From Xanthostigma xanthostigma (Eukaryota; Arthropoda; Insecta; Raphidioptera; Raphidiidae): 64,000 nt of DNA. The stretch is taken from positions 14,982,001-15,046,000 of the forward strand of contig OY754466.1 of NCBI GenBank assembly GCA_963575645.1. The letters are read 5' to 3'. Numbering within the stretch: the first letter of the stretch is position 1; each line of letters begins with the position of its first letter. Positions 12,061 to 22,289 of this stretch are shown one piece after another. The notes beneath the pieces are model-generated. The model saw nothing but the letters and a program-made list of their open reading frames with translations, ran no database searches and was not told the DNA's origin. The position numbers were made by a program, and so were the translations under genes.

Positions 12061-13030
12061 TATAACGGGGATTTCTAAAAATACGTTCTTTATTTACTTT
12101 CGCGTTTAAATACAGGTTACTCTACACTTTAAGTTTGAGTACCGAGTTTCGTCAAAATCGGTTCAACTACTCTCGAGTAAAGCTTGTACACGCCCAAATT
12201 GTGAAAACATTTATACCTGCATATATATAAAATATTTTATAGCTAGCCTATAAGAACACTAAGTTTCAGATGTAGGTACCTATATAAATTATCTTCCTCG
12301 TGGTTCGCTTTTAATTTGACAGATCAGTATATCCACTCAGGCAACCATAGGTTGAATATTCTGATCCTGTTTAGATATTAAAAAATTTTGTAAGTCGTCA
12401 TTAGAACAAATGCATGTATTATTTAATCTCCTATCCCCAGCAGTGGTTTGCCAAGCGATAATATGATATTTTTTGTATTGTAATATTTTGTGATAATAAT
12501 AATTAGCGGTAGACACAAAATAATTCAGCTTAAAAAAAACTAACAAACTTATCAAGTGAGCTACCGTTAATATCACACCAAAGTTGATTTAAAACAGAGA
12601 AAAAACATCGTCGTCTTTTTTTTAAGTGCATATATGAAATGTAAATGAAATGGGTTCATAACAACGCCGCTAGATGTTCAAACTATAAAAAATAAATTGT
12701 ATTTTTTAACACTCCATAACAAGAATAAAACGTCTATAATTAGGTACCTTCAAAAAAAAAACCTCAAACACTTTGATAGGTGCGTACGGTACAGAATATA
12801 CATAGGTATATAGCACGTTCTTATGTTACATGGCTCTTGGTCTTGTTATATGCATCAAACAAGACTCCGACACGTCACGTAGGTATTCTAAAAAAGGTCT
12901 AGTGCACACAGAAAGCATTTCGACTTTCGACGCGTCCATAGTAAGGCTCCATCAGAGCAACGCGGTAGAGCGGAAATAACGCGTAAATATTTTATTCATT
13001 CATATCTCGATCGAAAGTACATAGATTGAT
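12061..13030. other. Unassigned stretch
   Basis: The first 170 bp (GTACCGAGTTTCGTCAAAATCGG cluster and CTCTCGAGTAAAGC) look like the body of another lepidopteran repeat. No gene or clear partner was recognised in the rest. Confidence 0.4.
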
Positions 13031-13033
13031 ATT

Positions 13034-13907
13034 AATTGCACATACCGCTAAACTAGCGGTATGTGCTTTATTATCGCTTTGTGCGTCAGAGCTGACTTTC
13101 GTTCATATAAGAAGTTATATTTAAGTTAATTTCACACGAAATCCATTCAAATTGAAGCTTTTTGAAAAGAGGAGATTCTAATCTATAAAATAGAACCATT
13201 TTTAATTCAATTTGAGTTCATAAATACTATTAAAATTGTAATTGAAAATCACAAACAGCAGTTGTCGGTTGGTCTGTACGTATGTACGTACGTATGTACG
13301 TACGTATGTACGTACGTCACGACTCTACAGATCGCAATTTTGGTCGGATTGCTTTGGGTTATATTTTATTCACTTTGTTTACTATCAGACCAGAACCCTA
13401 TTTAAATTCACTAAAATGTGTTCAGTAGTTTAATTTTTATAAACAGTTTTATTTTTTATTATTTTTGACAGCTAATATAGTTTAAAAACAATATAATAAT
13501 TGCTATGAAAATATAGTGTAATCCATAAAACAAGTGCTACACTTGTATACCGTGATAACACCACTGCCCTATTAGGCAGCCGTGGCGTAATGGTTATGCC
13601 GTTGGATTCCCAAGGGCAAGGTCCTGGGTTCGATTCCTTACGGTATCATTGACTTTTTTCTTTTTTTTTTCTTTTTATTTTGTTTTATTTTATTCCACTT
13701 GATATTAATTATATATTATATTATGTATAGTTCTTAATTTTTTTTATTTTCGCAAACTTAAAAAAAATATTTTTTCAATTTTTAATTATTTATTTCTTTA
13801 AATTTTTAAATCTTTTTAAATTTATTAAAAATATTTTTTAATTGTTATTTTTTTATCATACAGTGGAAAACTTGCGGGATGTGCACTTTTGGTTTTGCCA
13901 ACTATTT
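13034..13907 (+). mobile_element. Repeat family B, copy 1
   Basis: This 874-bp unit recurs in the same orientation at 47525-48374 at very high identity. It opens with a 29-nt perfect hairpin (GCACATACCGCT / AGCGGTATGTGC), has a TACGTACG array, a tRNA-like core with B box GGTTCGATTCC and a T-rich tail, and ends TTTTGGTTTTGCCAACTATTT. The reverse complement of its end contains GTGCACATCCCGC, an imperfect inverted match to the start (TGCACATACCGC). The array has three 12-bp units here against one in copy 2. A class could not be assigned; a SINE-bearing or Helitron2-like composite is possible. Confidence 0.7.
13576..13650 (+). pseudogene. tRNA-like core of repeat B, copy 1
   Basis: A-box-like TGGCGTAATGG and B-box GGTTCGATTCC are about 35 nt apart, as in tRNA and SINE promoters. 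The anticodon and T stems do not pair, so it is not a tRNA gene. The same core is present in copy 2 at 48042-48117. Confidence 0.6.
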
Positions 13908-13937
13908 ATTGTATATAGCCCAAAAACAGGATACAAT

Positions 13938-14602
13938 CCTGTAACAAAACTGCTGTAGTCTGTGGCGGAAATTATTTATTTACAATATTAACTGTTTAAC
14001 AGTAAAAACACACAAACGAAAGCGTATAACGTTAACAGAAACAAAACTAATAGTTCCAAATTATACAATGTAAGACTAAGTAACAGAGAATAAAGAGTCG
14101 CTAAATTATGTACAAAGAAATATTTACAACACACAACACAGAGTTTATCAGCGCAATTGTCTATTCACTATAAGTTATTTATTAGAACCACTCACTAGAG
14201 TTATATTTATTTCCACAGATTAATGGAATTTATGTTGTAATGCCAGAGCATGCACAATTTATGTAACACAGTTATCTGTAACCGACTGTACGTCCACTCA
14301 CTGTTAACACGCTGTAACTGACTGAACTGAACTAAACTTCCTCTGTTCGTCTTTTTATATCTTTCGGTCTATGTTTGCAGAAACTTCGAATCGAGATTTC
14401 CTCTCCTCTCCACGCGTGCGAGTCTCTAAACTCGGGTGCTGGCTACCTGCATTCATTATTGCTTGTCTTTACATGCGTGCGAGCCTCTAACGGTCCGATG
14501 TCCGTTACCTGCTTTCATTGTTTGTCCGTTGACCTTCGAGCATTTTGTAGACTTTTCTAGAAACTCACATAGGCGCATCATTGCGGGGTAAAATGCGCAA
14601 CA
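13938..14602 (-). mobile_element. Solo LTR
   Basis: On the minus strand it starts TGTTGCGCATTTTACC, has a TATA box (TATAAAAAG), an initiator-like TCAGTTCAGTCAGT about 30 nt downstream, AATAAA signals, and an end near CCACAGACTACA (plus-strand 13954). No gag-pol sequence or second LTR is present. A 7-bp repeat ATACAAT occurs at 13931-13937 and 14603-14609. If it is the target duplication, the element runs past the CTACA to 13938. The start resembles Gypsy or BEL LTRs. Confidence 0.7.
14321..14359 (-). promoter_or_regulatory. LTR core promoter
   Basis: TATAAAAAG at 14351-14359 and TCAGTTCAGT at 14321-14330 on the minus strand are spaced as TATA box and initiator. This supports the LTR call and its direction. 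Confidence 0.6.
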
Positions 14603-14933
14603 ATACAATAATTTCGGCATCAATTTTAAGGAAAAAGTCTAACACTTACGCATTGGTGATATTACACGCACCGATGCGGGAAGTACGCACGTTCGGGCGG
14701 CAGTAAAGAATAACCTATCAACTGTTGTTTAGATATCGTTTCTATAGCAACCCTATTACATTTTAGCTAATAGTCGCGAACAGCTGTTATTCGCGGTTTT
14801 ACGTATAACCTCAAAGCTGCTTGCTTGGAATTTATCTGTGTTTTTATCTAATTAATAAGTAATTAATCAATTAATGTTAAATAAGTGTACTTACAACCGG
14901 GTATGAAGCAAAATAGAATACACCACACTGGCC

Positions 14934-15020
14934 GAAAGTTTGATACCTTGCACTGCGCGGAATGATGCCCTCGGCTCGCCTCGGACGTCATTGCGCGTAG
15001 TGCAAGAATATCAAACTTTC
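14934..15020. repeat. 87-bp hairpin unit
   Basis: GAAAGTTTGATACCTTGCAC and its near-complement GTGCAAGAATATCAAACTTTC enclose CTCGGCTCGCCTCGG. The same stem and loop design recurs at 54285-54365 and twice at 60620-60810. Sequence about 14590-14730 upstream also matches the arms at 60430-60520. Confidence 0.7.
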
Positions 15021-15399
15021 AAGAACTCCTGAACGTATTTGAATGCGGTTTTTACTATTCCATAGTTCATTTCTTGGATAAGGTTCAGGACTATAATAAC
15101 TGCCCGACCCAGAGATTCGCCCGAGTGAAAATCGAATTAAATCCGTTAGGTGTAAGATTTTTTAAAAGTTGTATCAATATTTCAATGATCTTAATGATGT
15201 TAGTTGTCGATCGTCTATAATCTGCATTAATAAACGACATTTTCTTTGCAGCTCTACATTAACTTGGATGGACCTCCAACGCTGTCGTTTCGGCTGTCCC
15301 GCCAGATCAAACTATGGACGGATACGACCAAATCATATCTTGCTAGCATATCCTGACGTAATTTGATCCGAAAATCTGCGTTGTTCTGTCGAAGCCTTC

Positions 15400-16404
15400 A
15401 GGTCGCTGCGCACTAAGCTAGTTTTGCCGCTGGATTCACTGCTCGATTTCGCTGCTAAGTTCCAAGCGAGCTGTGGCGCTAGATTTTGTGATGGTTTTGC
15501 GACGCGTGTTTTGAAGCTGGATAGTTTTGGTGCGCACGCAGTGACAGTTCGAATGTTAACAAAAATGGACGCTTGTATCGTCTCTGAACAGAACACACAT
15601 TATGACGCCATGTTTATTTACGACGTTTGTCAATGTTTTCGGAATTGGTATTGCACAAAACCAGCAAAAAAAAACGAGTGTGCTTTAGACCACACGTTGA
15701 AGTAAAACTTCTTCCTGCCATAATTTGTTATTATTCACCCGAAAATTCACAAAATATGAACTTTGAAATGAAATACAATTTTATTCACTTTAAACGTTGA
15801 ATATTTAATGTATTGAACAAAATATTAATTTATAGAATTTTTCAAGAACGAAATGAACAGTCTAATGTAAGAAGAAAGAAATATAAACATAAAGATAATG
15901 AAAACAAAAGTAATACATTGCAATTACTTAGCTCTCGTTGGATTTTAAGCGCAAATCTTTATGAAATATTATTTAAAGTAGGTTTACAAAACTTTTTTCT
16001 GTCACCCGATAGCGCCACTGGCAAGTAAAGTATGTGTCATTCTATAGTTAGTTCTGCTTATATTTTCGGCCACCTGATGGCGCTACTAGCCAGTGAATTA
16101 TTTGTTTCGGCCACCTGATGGCGCCCCTAGCCAGTGAAGTATTTGTTATCCTCTTTCTATCTTCACTAACTTATATCTCCCTCTTAATTTCCGTTCGCCT
16201 CGCCCGATTACACTCTCTCGTCACGCATTCGCTAACTTACTCCCAAAGTCAAGCGTGCGTAAAGAAGTTTTACTTCAATAACCCCGGTTCTAATTTTTAG
16301 ATCCAGTTTTTAACCACGTCGAGAAGCCGGCTGTGACGTCATTTCCGTTTTCGCAGCCAGCGCAAGTCTCAGCAGCAAAACCAGCCTCGTGTGCAGCGCG
16401 GCCT
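15400..16404. mobile_element. GCCGCTGCACACGAGG MITE, interrupted copy
   Basis: The left part (15400 to about 15665: AGGTCGCTGCGCAC, then GCGCACGCAGTGACAGTTCG) and right part (about 16281-16404: TGACGTCATTTCCG, then CCAGCCTCGTGTGCAGCG) are the halves of the element that is whole at 43923-44343. About 610 bp of unrelated sequence, starting and ending in GAAGTAAAACTTCTT-type motifs, sits between them. Frames at 15333-15705 are MITE sequence, not genes. Confidence 0.65.
16004..16148 (+). repeat. Short tandem duplication inside the insertion
   Basis: CCACCTGATGGCGC followed by CTAGCCAGTGAA and TATTTGTT occurs twice in tandem, 41 bp apart (16068 and 16109). A diverged third unit begins at about 16002. 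Confidence 0.7.
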
Positions 16405-16884
16405 TTAATTTGCTCTCACGCCGCGTTAACGTGCCCGTCATACGGCGTAACGCAAGAAGGATTGTGTGTGACGTCGCCTTTAATTAAGGGATATCGACTG
16501 ATCTGAGATCAAACACAATCCCAAGTCACTGAGTCGCTCTTCTTTGTAAAACATTACCTCGTATGCATATCAAGAAAGTTACAGAGATGTGTCTGGCAGT
16601 TAGATTTTCTCGTCGATATATTCCAGATGCGCGCTTAAGATAATATAAGAAAGCCATCTCTGATAAAAAGTGAACAGGAAAAGGCTACCTCCTCAAGAGC
16701 CGAGCATAAAATTCATGCATATATGCATACGCTATAAATTATTACCCGACTACGTTGCCGACAGTCAGCTGTCTCTGCTAACACTGAATCATATTCAGAC
16801 TGAGAATAAGCGTAAATACACTGATTCTCGATCACACTACACCTGAGACCGATTTTTATCATCTACTAGATGCCCCGTCCGGCT
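16405..16884. other. Unassigned, less AT-rich stretch
   Basis: It contains GCCGCGTTAACGTGCCCG and TGTGTGTGACGTCG motifs but no frame bounded by splice sites and no repeat partner was seen. A diverged repeat or an unrecognised regulatory region are both possible. Confidence 0.35.
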
Positions 16885-17050
16885 TCACGCAGGTTACTTA
16901 TAAATTAGTAACTATAGCGGGTCGCTCCGGCTTCGCCCGAATTTGTAGACTGTCACCGTTTTTTCGTCGACTTACTACCTATAAAATAGCTGTTTTTCAC
17001 TCCATTTTCCAAGTTTTGAACAATTCATTTTTGAATAAACTTCACTTCTA
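16885..17050 (-). mobile_element. Helitron-like fragment
   Basis: CGGCTTCGCCCGAATTTGTA, then CCGTTTTTTCGTCGACTTAC match the minus-strand copies at 26583 and 63424 and, inverted, the 3' end at 43500-43537. It is truncated. Confidence 0.6.
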
Positions 17051-17125
17051 AAAAATAGATAATAAAAAAACAACTGACAGACGCAGACCACACTGCGTAA
17101 TAGATTACTTTATGTATACATGTTA

Positions 17126-17860
17126 CGGTCAATGACCGAAATAAATTCGCAAAACTAGTTTTGACCAACGAATATTTACCAAACCCGAAATCTTACATTT
17201 AAACGGGTATTGGCTGTTATAAAATGAGCGAAACTAGTATTGCGCGCATTTTCAATTGGTCAAAACTAGTTCTGTCCATTTTTGAACGGACAGTACTAGT
17301 ATGGCATCGGAATCTTGTTTGCGTTTTTTAATAAACTTTTCCACAGCAATGATACTTATTATATCAAAGCGATTTATTCTTCTGTATTGTTTAGCAGACA
17401 GAGGTTTTAATTCAGCTTTCAACAAATTTGCTTTCTTAACATCACTAAGTGTAGTAAGGCAATTATGTTTCGTCATAAAATTATGTTTCAGAAGCCTCCA
17501 ATAGGCGAACTAGTTGAGACTCCAATTCATCTTGCATTTTTACTTAATTATTACACTGAATATTCCACAATTATATTAATTATAACATTCAGGAGAACAA
17601 TTCAATAGATAGGTACATAAACAAGAACATAATCCTACTTTTGTTCGGGTTCGGACGTTGATTGAATGAAACAAGCAGAACTAGTAGTGTCCGTTCAAAA
17701 GACAAAAATGGACAGAACTAGTTTTGTCCAATTGAAAATGCGCAAAACTAGTTTTGCTCATTTTATAACACCCAAATCTCCGTTTAAATGTAAGATTTCG
17801 GGTTTGGGCAATATTCGTTGGTCAAAACTAGTTTTGCGCATTTATTTCGGTCATTGACCG
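17126..17860. mobile_element. TIR transposon with CAAAACTAGTTTTG arrays
   Basis: Both ends begin with the palindrome CGGTCAATGACCG, followed by AAATAAAT, and inverted arms of roughly 150-190 bp. Palindromes of the type CAAAACTAGTTTTG occur about four times in each arm, with an extra ACTAGT site near 17510. Arms also share AACCCGAAATCTTACATTTA. No clear target duplication is seen. The interior carries a minus-strand fragment that may be the start of its transposase. Confidence 0.75.
17300..17537 (-). pseudogene. Possible integrase-type transposase N-terminus
   Basis: From an ATG at 17537 the minus strand reads MQDELESQLVRLLEAS, then needs a frame change to the frame starting MTKHNC (17476), which continues LLKAELKPLSAKQYRRINRF and DIISIIAVEKFIKKR. 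The pattern of basic-Tyr-Arg-hydrophobic residues followed by RFDII...VEKFIKK resembles the N-terminus of KRBA2-like integrase-type transposases (Ginger/IS3EU group). The rest of the protein is absent and the frame runs into the left arm. It lies wholly inside the TIR element at 17126-17860. It could also be a chance frame; a protein search would settle it. Confidence 0.3.
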
Positions 17861-18344
17861 AATTCGGGTATAGATCGTAACATACATACATTTAAAGCAG
17901 CTATTTTGTAGGAAGTAAGGCAAAATAGAAATTTAAATGTGTTTGAAAACAATTCTGAACAAATGTTGTCGTTTTACTCAAATACTATTTTCAAGAAATA
18001 ATTAGTTTTCGACCTTTCAAAAGACGGCAAATATGACTAAGGAAATATATTCTTTAAAAATAAAATGCAGAAGTTGTGTGTAAAGTATGTGTACATAATT
18101 ATGTAATATAAACATATAATTGACGGGTATTAAAAGTCGGAATCTCTACAACAATTTATCATGTAAAACCTAATTTACAGCTGAACGAATGATTAAATCT
18201 GTCTGCATATTCTTACATGCGGTTTGTGGCGCTTGTTCTAATTATTAAGTCTGCCATTTTAAAATGACGCCAGGTCATTCAGAATTTCAGTTCGATTTTC
18301 GATTTCAAGTATTTTCCCGACGGGACAATTTTTAGAGAATTTTG
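17861..18344. other. Unassigned stretch
   Basis: No gene or repeat partner was recognised between the TIR element and the minisatellite. Confidence 0.4.
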
Positions 18345-18880
18345 TGTAGTACACTTGTGTTGAGAATTCTTCGGAATTCTAGTATTTTTCGTAGGAAATT
18401 CCTTAGCAATTGTGTGTAAGTTTTTGTTGAGAATTCTTCGGAAGCATCGATAAATATTCGGACGTCTCGGGAGTTGTTCGGAAATTTCAAAACTTCTTCG
18501 GAATTCTTGTTTTTCTCTGGAAATTCCTTAGGAGTTTTGTCTAAATTTTTCGGAAGCCTCGACAAATATTCGGACTCCCCGGGAGTTGTTCGGAAGATCC
18601 AAGACTTCTTCGGAATTCTTGTGTTTATCTCTGGTCATTCCTTAAAAATTTTGTCTACATTTTTCGGAAGCCTCGACAAATATTCGGGCGCCTCGGGAGT
18701 TTTTCGGAAGTTCCAAGACTTCTTCGGAATTCTTGTGTTTTTCTCAGAAAATTCTTTAGGAATTTTGACACATTTTTGTTGAGAATTCTTCAGAAGCCTC
18801 GAGAAATCTTCGGACGTCTCGCAAGTTCAGAGAATTCATCTTAATTCTTGTGTTTTCCTTAGAAAATTTCTATGGAATTC
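18345..18880. repeat. ~115-bp minisatellite rich in TTCGGAA
   Basis: The motif GAAGCMTCGAYAAATATTCG begins at 18441, 18553 and 18667, with a diverged unit at 18793 (spacing 112, 114, 126). Each unit also has GACTTCTTCGGAATTCTTGT and a CTTAGGAATTTTG block. About 4.5 units are present, rich in EcoRI-like GAATTC. Open frames on both strands follow from the repeat. Confidence 0.85.
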
Positions 18881-19499
18881 AGTACAGATTTTAAATAAAC
18901 TGCTGAACGCATTTCAATAAATATAAATACAGTTCTACACTGACTGTAAAAAAGCGAATAAAAAATAAACGAAGTCGATTCTTCAAGATTTGCGGTTTGT
19001 ACAGCTCGGGCGTACAATTTTCAGTTAAAAATTTATGAACTCGAATCAAGCTAAAACGTGTTCCCCATTATAGAACGGAATCACCTCTACACAATAAGTA
19101 CATGTTTACATAAACGCTGTACACAAATTATTTAACAACAAACACTTTCTCTATTATATAGTACTTTGACAGTTATTCAATAACTATAAAACGAACGCAA
19201 AACTATTGAATAAATCAACCTTGCCACGTGTAAATATAGTAATACAACTGCCTTTTCCTTCCTCGTGCTCAAGGTTACCTACTCTTGTTTCCCCGCTGTT
19301 GAATTATTTCCCCTTTAACGTCTCAGAAAATATCAAGCAGATACATTTGTCGCTAAAGTTCCATTTCAATAAAGACAATAATATATCTATAACATGTTAT
19401 ATGGTTATGATATTCAAGACGCCTCGACCGGCTTCGCCCGGGCGCACTCGATTCGTTCCTTCGCTCGTTTAGAAATATTTAAATATTAAAAAAACTTAC
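18881..19499. other. Intron-like DNA
   Basis: Mostly unassigned. A short Helitron-like minus-strand remnant (CCGGCTTCGCCCGGGCGCAC) lies at 19429-19448, only about 50 bp from the exon donor at 19499. Confidence 0.4.
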
Positions 19500-19607
19500 C
19501 CCAGTAAGAGTGTCCAACTCGCCCAACCACTCGTTGAGAAGTTGCTCAGGATCAGCTTCCGGATCCGAGTCACCGTCACCTGCATCCATTTCACCATATC
19601 TATCCAT
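19500..19607 (-). CDS. pico: Internal exon of a pico-like (MRL family) gene
   Basis: This 108-nt exon on the minus strand is framed by a pyrimidine tract ending CAG (19608-19610) and by GTAAGT (19494-19499). It translates in one frame as 36 residues: MDRYGEMDAGDGDSD, an acidic linker, then EQLLNEWLGELDTLTG. Acidic residues followed by an amphipathic helix with WLGELDxLT is what the N-terminus of lamellipodin/RIAM/MIG-10 proteins looks like. There it binds talin and links Ras-family signals to actin. The exon ends in phase 0. The ATG sits directly after the acceptor and may be the start codon or internal. RA, PH and proline-rich exons expected downstream were not found in 1-19500. Exon status is strong; the family name rests on one short motif. 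Confidence 0.6.
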
Positions 19608-19610
19608 CTG

Positions 19611-20219
19611 AAAAAAAAAGAATATAACCTGAGATTTATTGAACGTACGGTACATTTTTACATACAAATAGATATGATGCATCATTATAATGAACTATAT
19701 ATGCATTCCACGTAACGGACTGTGACTAAAAATGGAACGATAACAATTAACAACAACAATTATAATATACAAATAGTTGAAGAATGATTGTCTATATAGT
19801 TAAGATCGTTTGTTATGACAAGTTTGTTGTCTCGCCGGATACTCCGTAATTAACTTACATAACTGTTAGTTAAATAAAATACACCAAAACGGTTATGGAA
19901 CGAAATATGTGCTTTTGAATTATTTATTACTATATAAACACATGCGGTAGCATTGTACACTGCTATTTATACCAGGGTTGTACAACAGTTCAGTGGCTCT
20001 AAAACGTTGTTTTTTTTTATTGCAGTGGTTTGAAACGGATATAGCTAAAATGTAATGGAAGTAGCGGTTCCCGTAGTGTTGGAAATGAAACGGGTGAAAA
20101 ATGGCCAGAGCACGAGAGTTGTTAATTTTTTGAAGAGTTATGAAAAAATGATGGGAGTGAATTTTTACGATGTAACATCAAAATTAACAGGATGAAGTGA
20201 CTCTTCTATCTAAATATAT
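19611..20219. other. Intron-like DNA
   Basis: No gene or repeat partner was recognised upstream of the exon apart from its pyrimidine tract. Confidence 0.4.
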
Positions 20220-20804
20220 AATAAAAAGGAAACCATGACTGAGCTATCAATTCACAGCTCAAACCACTGAAATTTGGCTCACTACAGGTATTTATTATGA
20301 CGTAGGCATCCGCTAAGAACGGATTTTTGAAAATTCAACCCCTAAAAAGGTGTAACGGGGATTCAAGATTTGAATGGAGAATCAACGCACAGCTGAAATC
20401 ACTGGGCGGATTGGGTTGAAATTTGGCACACAGATAGTTGTTATGACATAGGAATCCGCTAAGATAAGATTTTAGAAAATTCAACCCCTAAAGGGGTAAC
20501 GGGGGTTCAAAATTAACATGGAGAAATCATATAAGATAGATGTATCAATTCGAAAATGAGCAGGATAACTCCAATCAACAAATAAACAATACCGTGTTTC
20601 ATGCTTTTTTAAAAACAACCCCTTCAGAGGATGAAAAGAGGTCTAAAAATCAACCTGTGTTTGTCAGGACGTTGATCACGTGAATGTCATCAATTTTGTA
20701 ACTTATTAGAGGGGTCTTCGTTGAAAAAGGAGTAACTATGCCAGGAAATGGAAATGCATCCGTGTTTCGTCTCAATCGCGTGCGAAGCCGCGGGTAACGG
20801 CTAG
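20220..20804 (+). mobile_element. Helitron-like repeat, CGGCTAGT end
   Basis: The 3' end reads GCGTGCGAAGCCGCGGGTAA then CGGCTAG. The body has two imperfect repeats of CACAGCTSAAAYCACTG followed by CATCCGCTAAGAACGGATTT-like sequence and AAAATTCAACCCCTAAA. It is the opposite-strand relative of 5776-6200. No protein is encoded. Confidence 0.65.
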
Positions 20805-21466
20805 TAATATATAATGAAGGATAGTGTGTAAGTATTTGTTTGTAGCAGATAATCTTAGGAACTATTAAAACGACGTGAAATATGATTTCAATGTTCAAAG
20901 ACCACTTTTTTCCGATTTATTACGCCAAAGACAAAAGGGGGACAAAAGTCGAGGACCTTGCACACGATTTATATGCTAAATTTGTGTACGCTGAAGAGAT
21001 GTGATTATTTCGTTGTCACTCCAAAATCTTCCCGGGTGAAGCCGGGCCGGAAAGCCGATAATAAAATAAAAGAACGGTATTTTATCAATTAACAAAACGT
21101 TAAAAATAAAAAAATTATGTCTGTTTTTGGTCTCAAACGTGCATTTATTGAACCATTGAAAATACATCTCGCTTTGTCATTCTCCAACAGGGGTTCACCT
21201 TACAGTAATTCAATTAATTTCAAAGAAACAATTTTATGGATGAATTAATAAGATGATTGAAATGTTGTTCCTTAGTATATATAAATACAAATTATTACAA
21301 CGTAACACGCGAAATACCGCGTCATATTATAAGATGGCGCCACATGAGAGTGCTTTAATTAATAACTAACTATACAGTACGTTTATATTTTACGTGCTAA
21401 CCACATTCAATATACCGAATGTCATTTCTAATTACCCAGTAAGAACGTTTAAAATTCCCACCTTTT
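20805..21466. other. Unassigned, with a short repeat end
   Basis: At 21033-21062 CCCGGGTGAAGCCGGGCCGG is another Helitron-like 3' end. The rest has no recognisable feature. Confidence 0.4.
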
Positions 21467-21482
21467 ATTTTTTTTAAAACAA

Positions 21483-21880
21483 CCGAGCGGTATAGCGTAG
21501 TGGTGAAAGCACTAGACTAGCATTCGGGAGGTACCGGGTTCGAATCCCGGCGGAGGCAGTGTCGACTGTTTCCTGCTGCCTCTCGCCGAGAAACTGTAAT
21601 TCCTGTACCGACCCATCTTGTTGAGGTTTTCCATGGTTTCCCCCAATAATTCCAGATAAATATCGAGATGGTTCCTATTTCAAGGCCATGGCCGATGTCA
21701 AACTCCTATGCTCAAAATTTGCCTAATGTCCTAAAATTCCCTCATTAGCCCATTGCTATTAATTAAATGGAAGTTTAAAAAGTAGGAAATAACGGGAAGT
21801 ATTATATATGGAAAATAGTAATGGTGCGAATGGCGTCTGTTATGACATAAAATCGAGAAACGGACATTAAACGCATTATT
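21483..21880 (+). mobile_element. tRNA-headed SINE, full length
   Basis: The head has an A box (TAGCGTAGTGG, 21493-21503) and B box GGTTCGAATCC (21537-21547). The body runs through GTTTTCCATGGTTTCCC and ATTCCAGATAAATAT to a tail ending in ATTATT. Flanking direct repeats of ATTTTTTTTAAAACAA type (21467-21482 and 21881-21898, differing in T-run length) show a complete insertion. A second copy is at 30222-30640 and a 3' fragment is at 26172-26337. Confidence 0.85.
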
Positions 21881-21892
21881 ATTTTTTTTTTA

Positions 21893-22104
21893 AAACAAGT
21901 TTTCCTAAGGTGACGGCTTGTGGGTCCCAAGGTTGGTAAGGTGTTAGGAGATGTGTTCTTAAACTCAGGGGCATAAGCAGACATTTTCTTGAGAATCAAA
22001 CTACACACGACGTCGTTGATAGGATTCATTGTCGATATTTCACAGGTATGACTGAAGCAAGCAAACAGCTTGTTGAGCTCTGCATGGGTGAGTGTGTTCA
22101 ACAT
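21893..22104 (-). other. Unrecognised open frame cut by SINE target site
   Basis: A minus-strand frame of about 70 codons (starting MLNTLTHAELNKLFACF, later INDVVCSLILKKMSAYAPEF) ends at the SINE duplication. Composition is protein-like, and a possible acceptor (GTGCGTAG) lies just upstream of 22114. Without the SINE the frame would stop within about five codons. I do not recognise it. It may be an old transposon fragment, a small exon or chance. Confidence 0.2.
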
Positions 22105-22289
22105 GTAACAGTCTAGCTACGCACATTCGAATAGCTTGATGCTTTACAAAAAGGGGCTGAGCGTGCTGACGCCACTATTGCAGCAACTACGAACGTTACG
22201 CGTGCCTGTTTTACATTCGCCTGGCAAAGCTCTTCATTGTAGTGTGTACGTCTACTGTACGCCACACTTAATCCGTACTTTGCTTTATC

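Noticed and set aside
14375..14560. 61-codon plus-strand frame
   Set aside because: Antisense to the LTR; the minus-strand TATA and initiator explain the region better.
18332..18782. Open frames of 77 and 102 codons with repeated peptide units
   Set aside because: They arise from a minisatellite with unit lengths of 112-126 bp, not constant multiples of three, so a repeat protein is unlikely.
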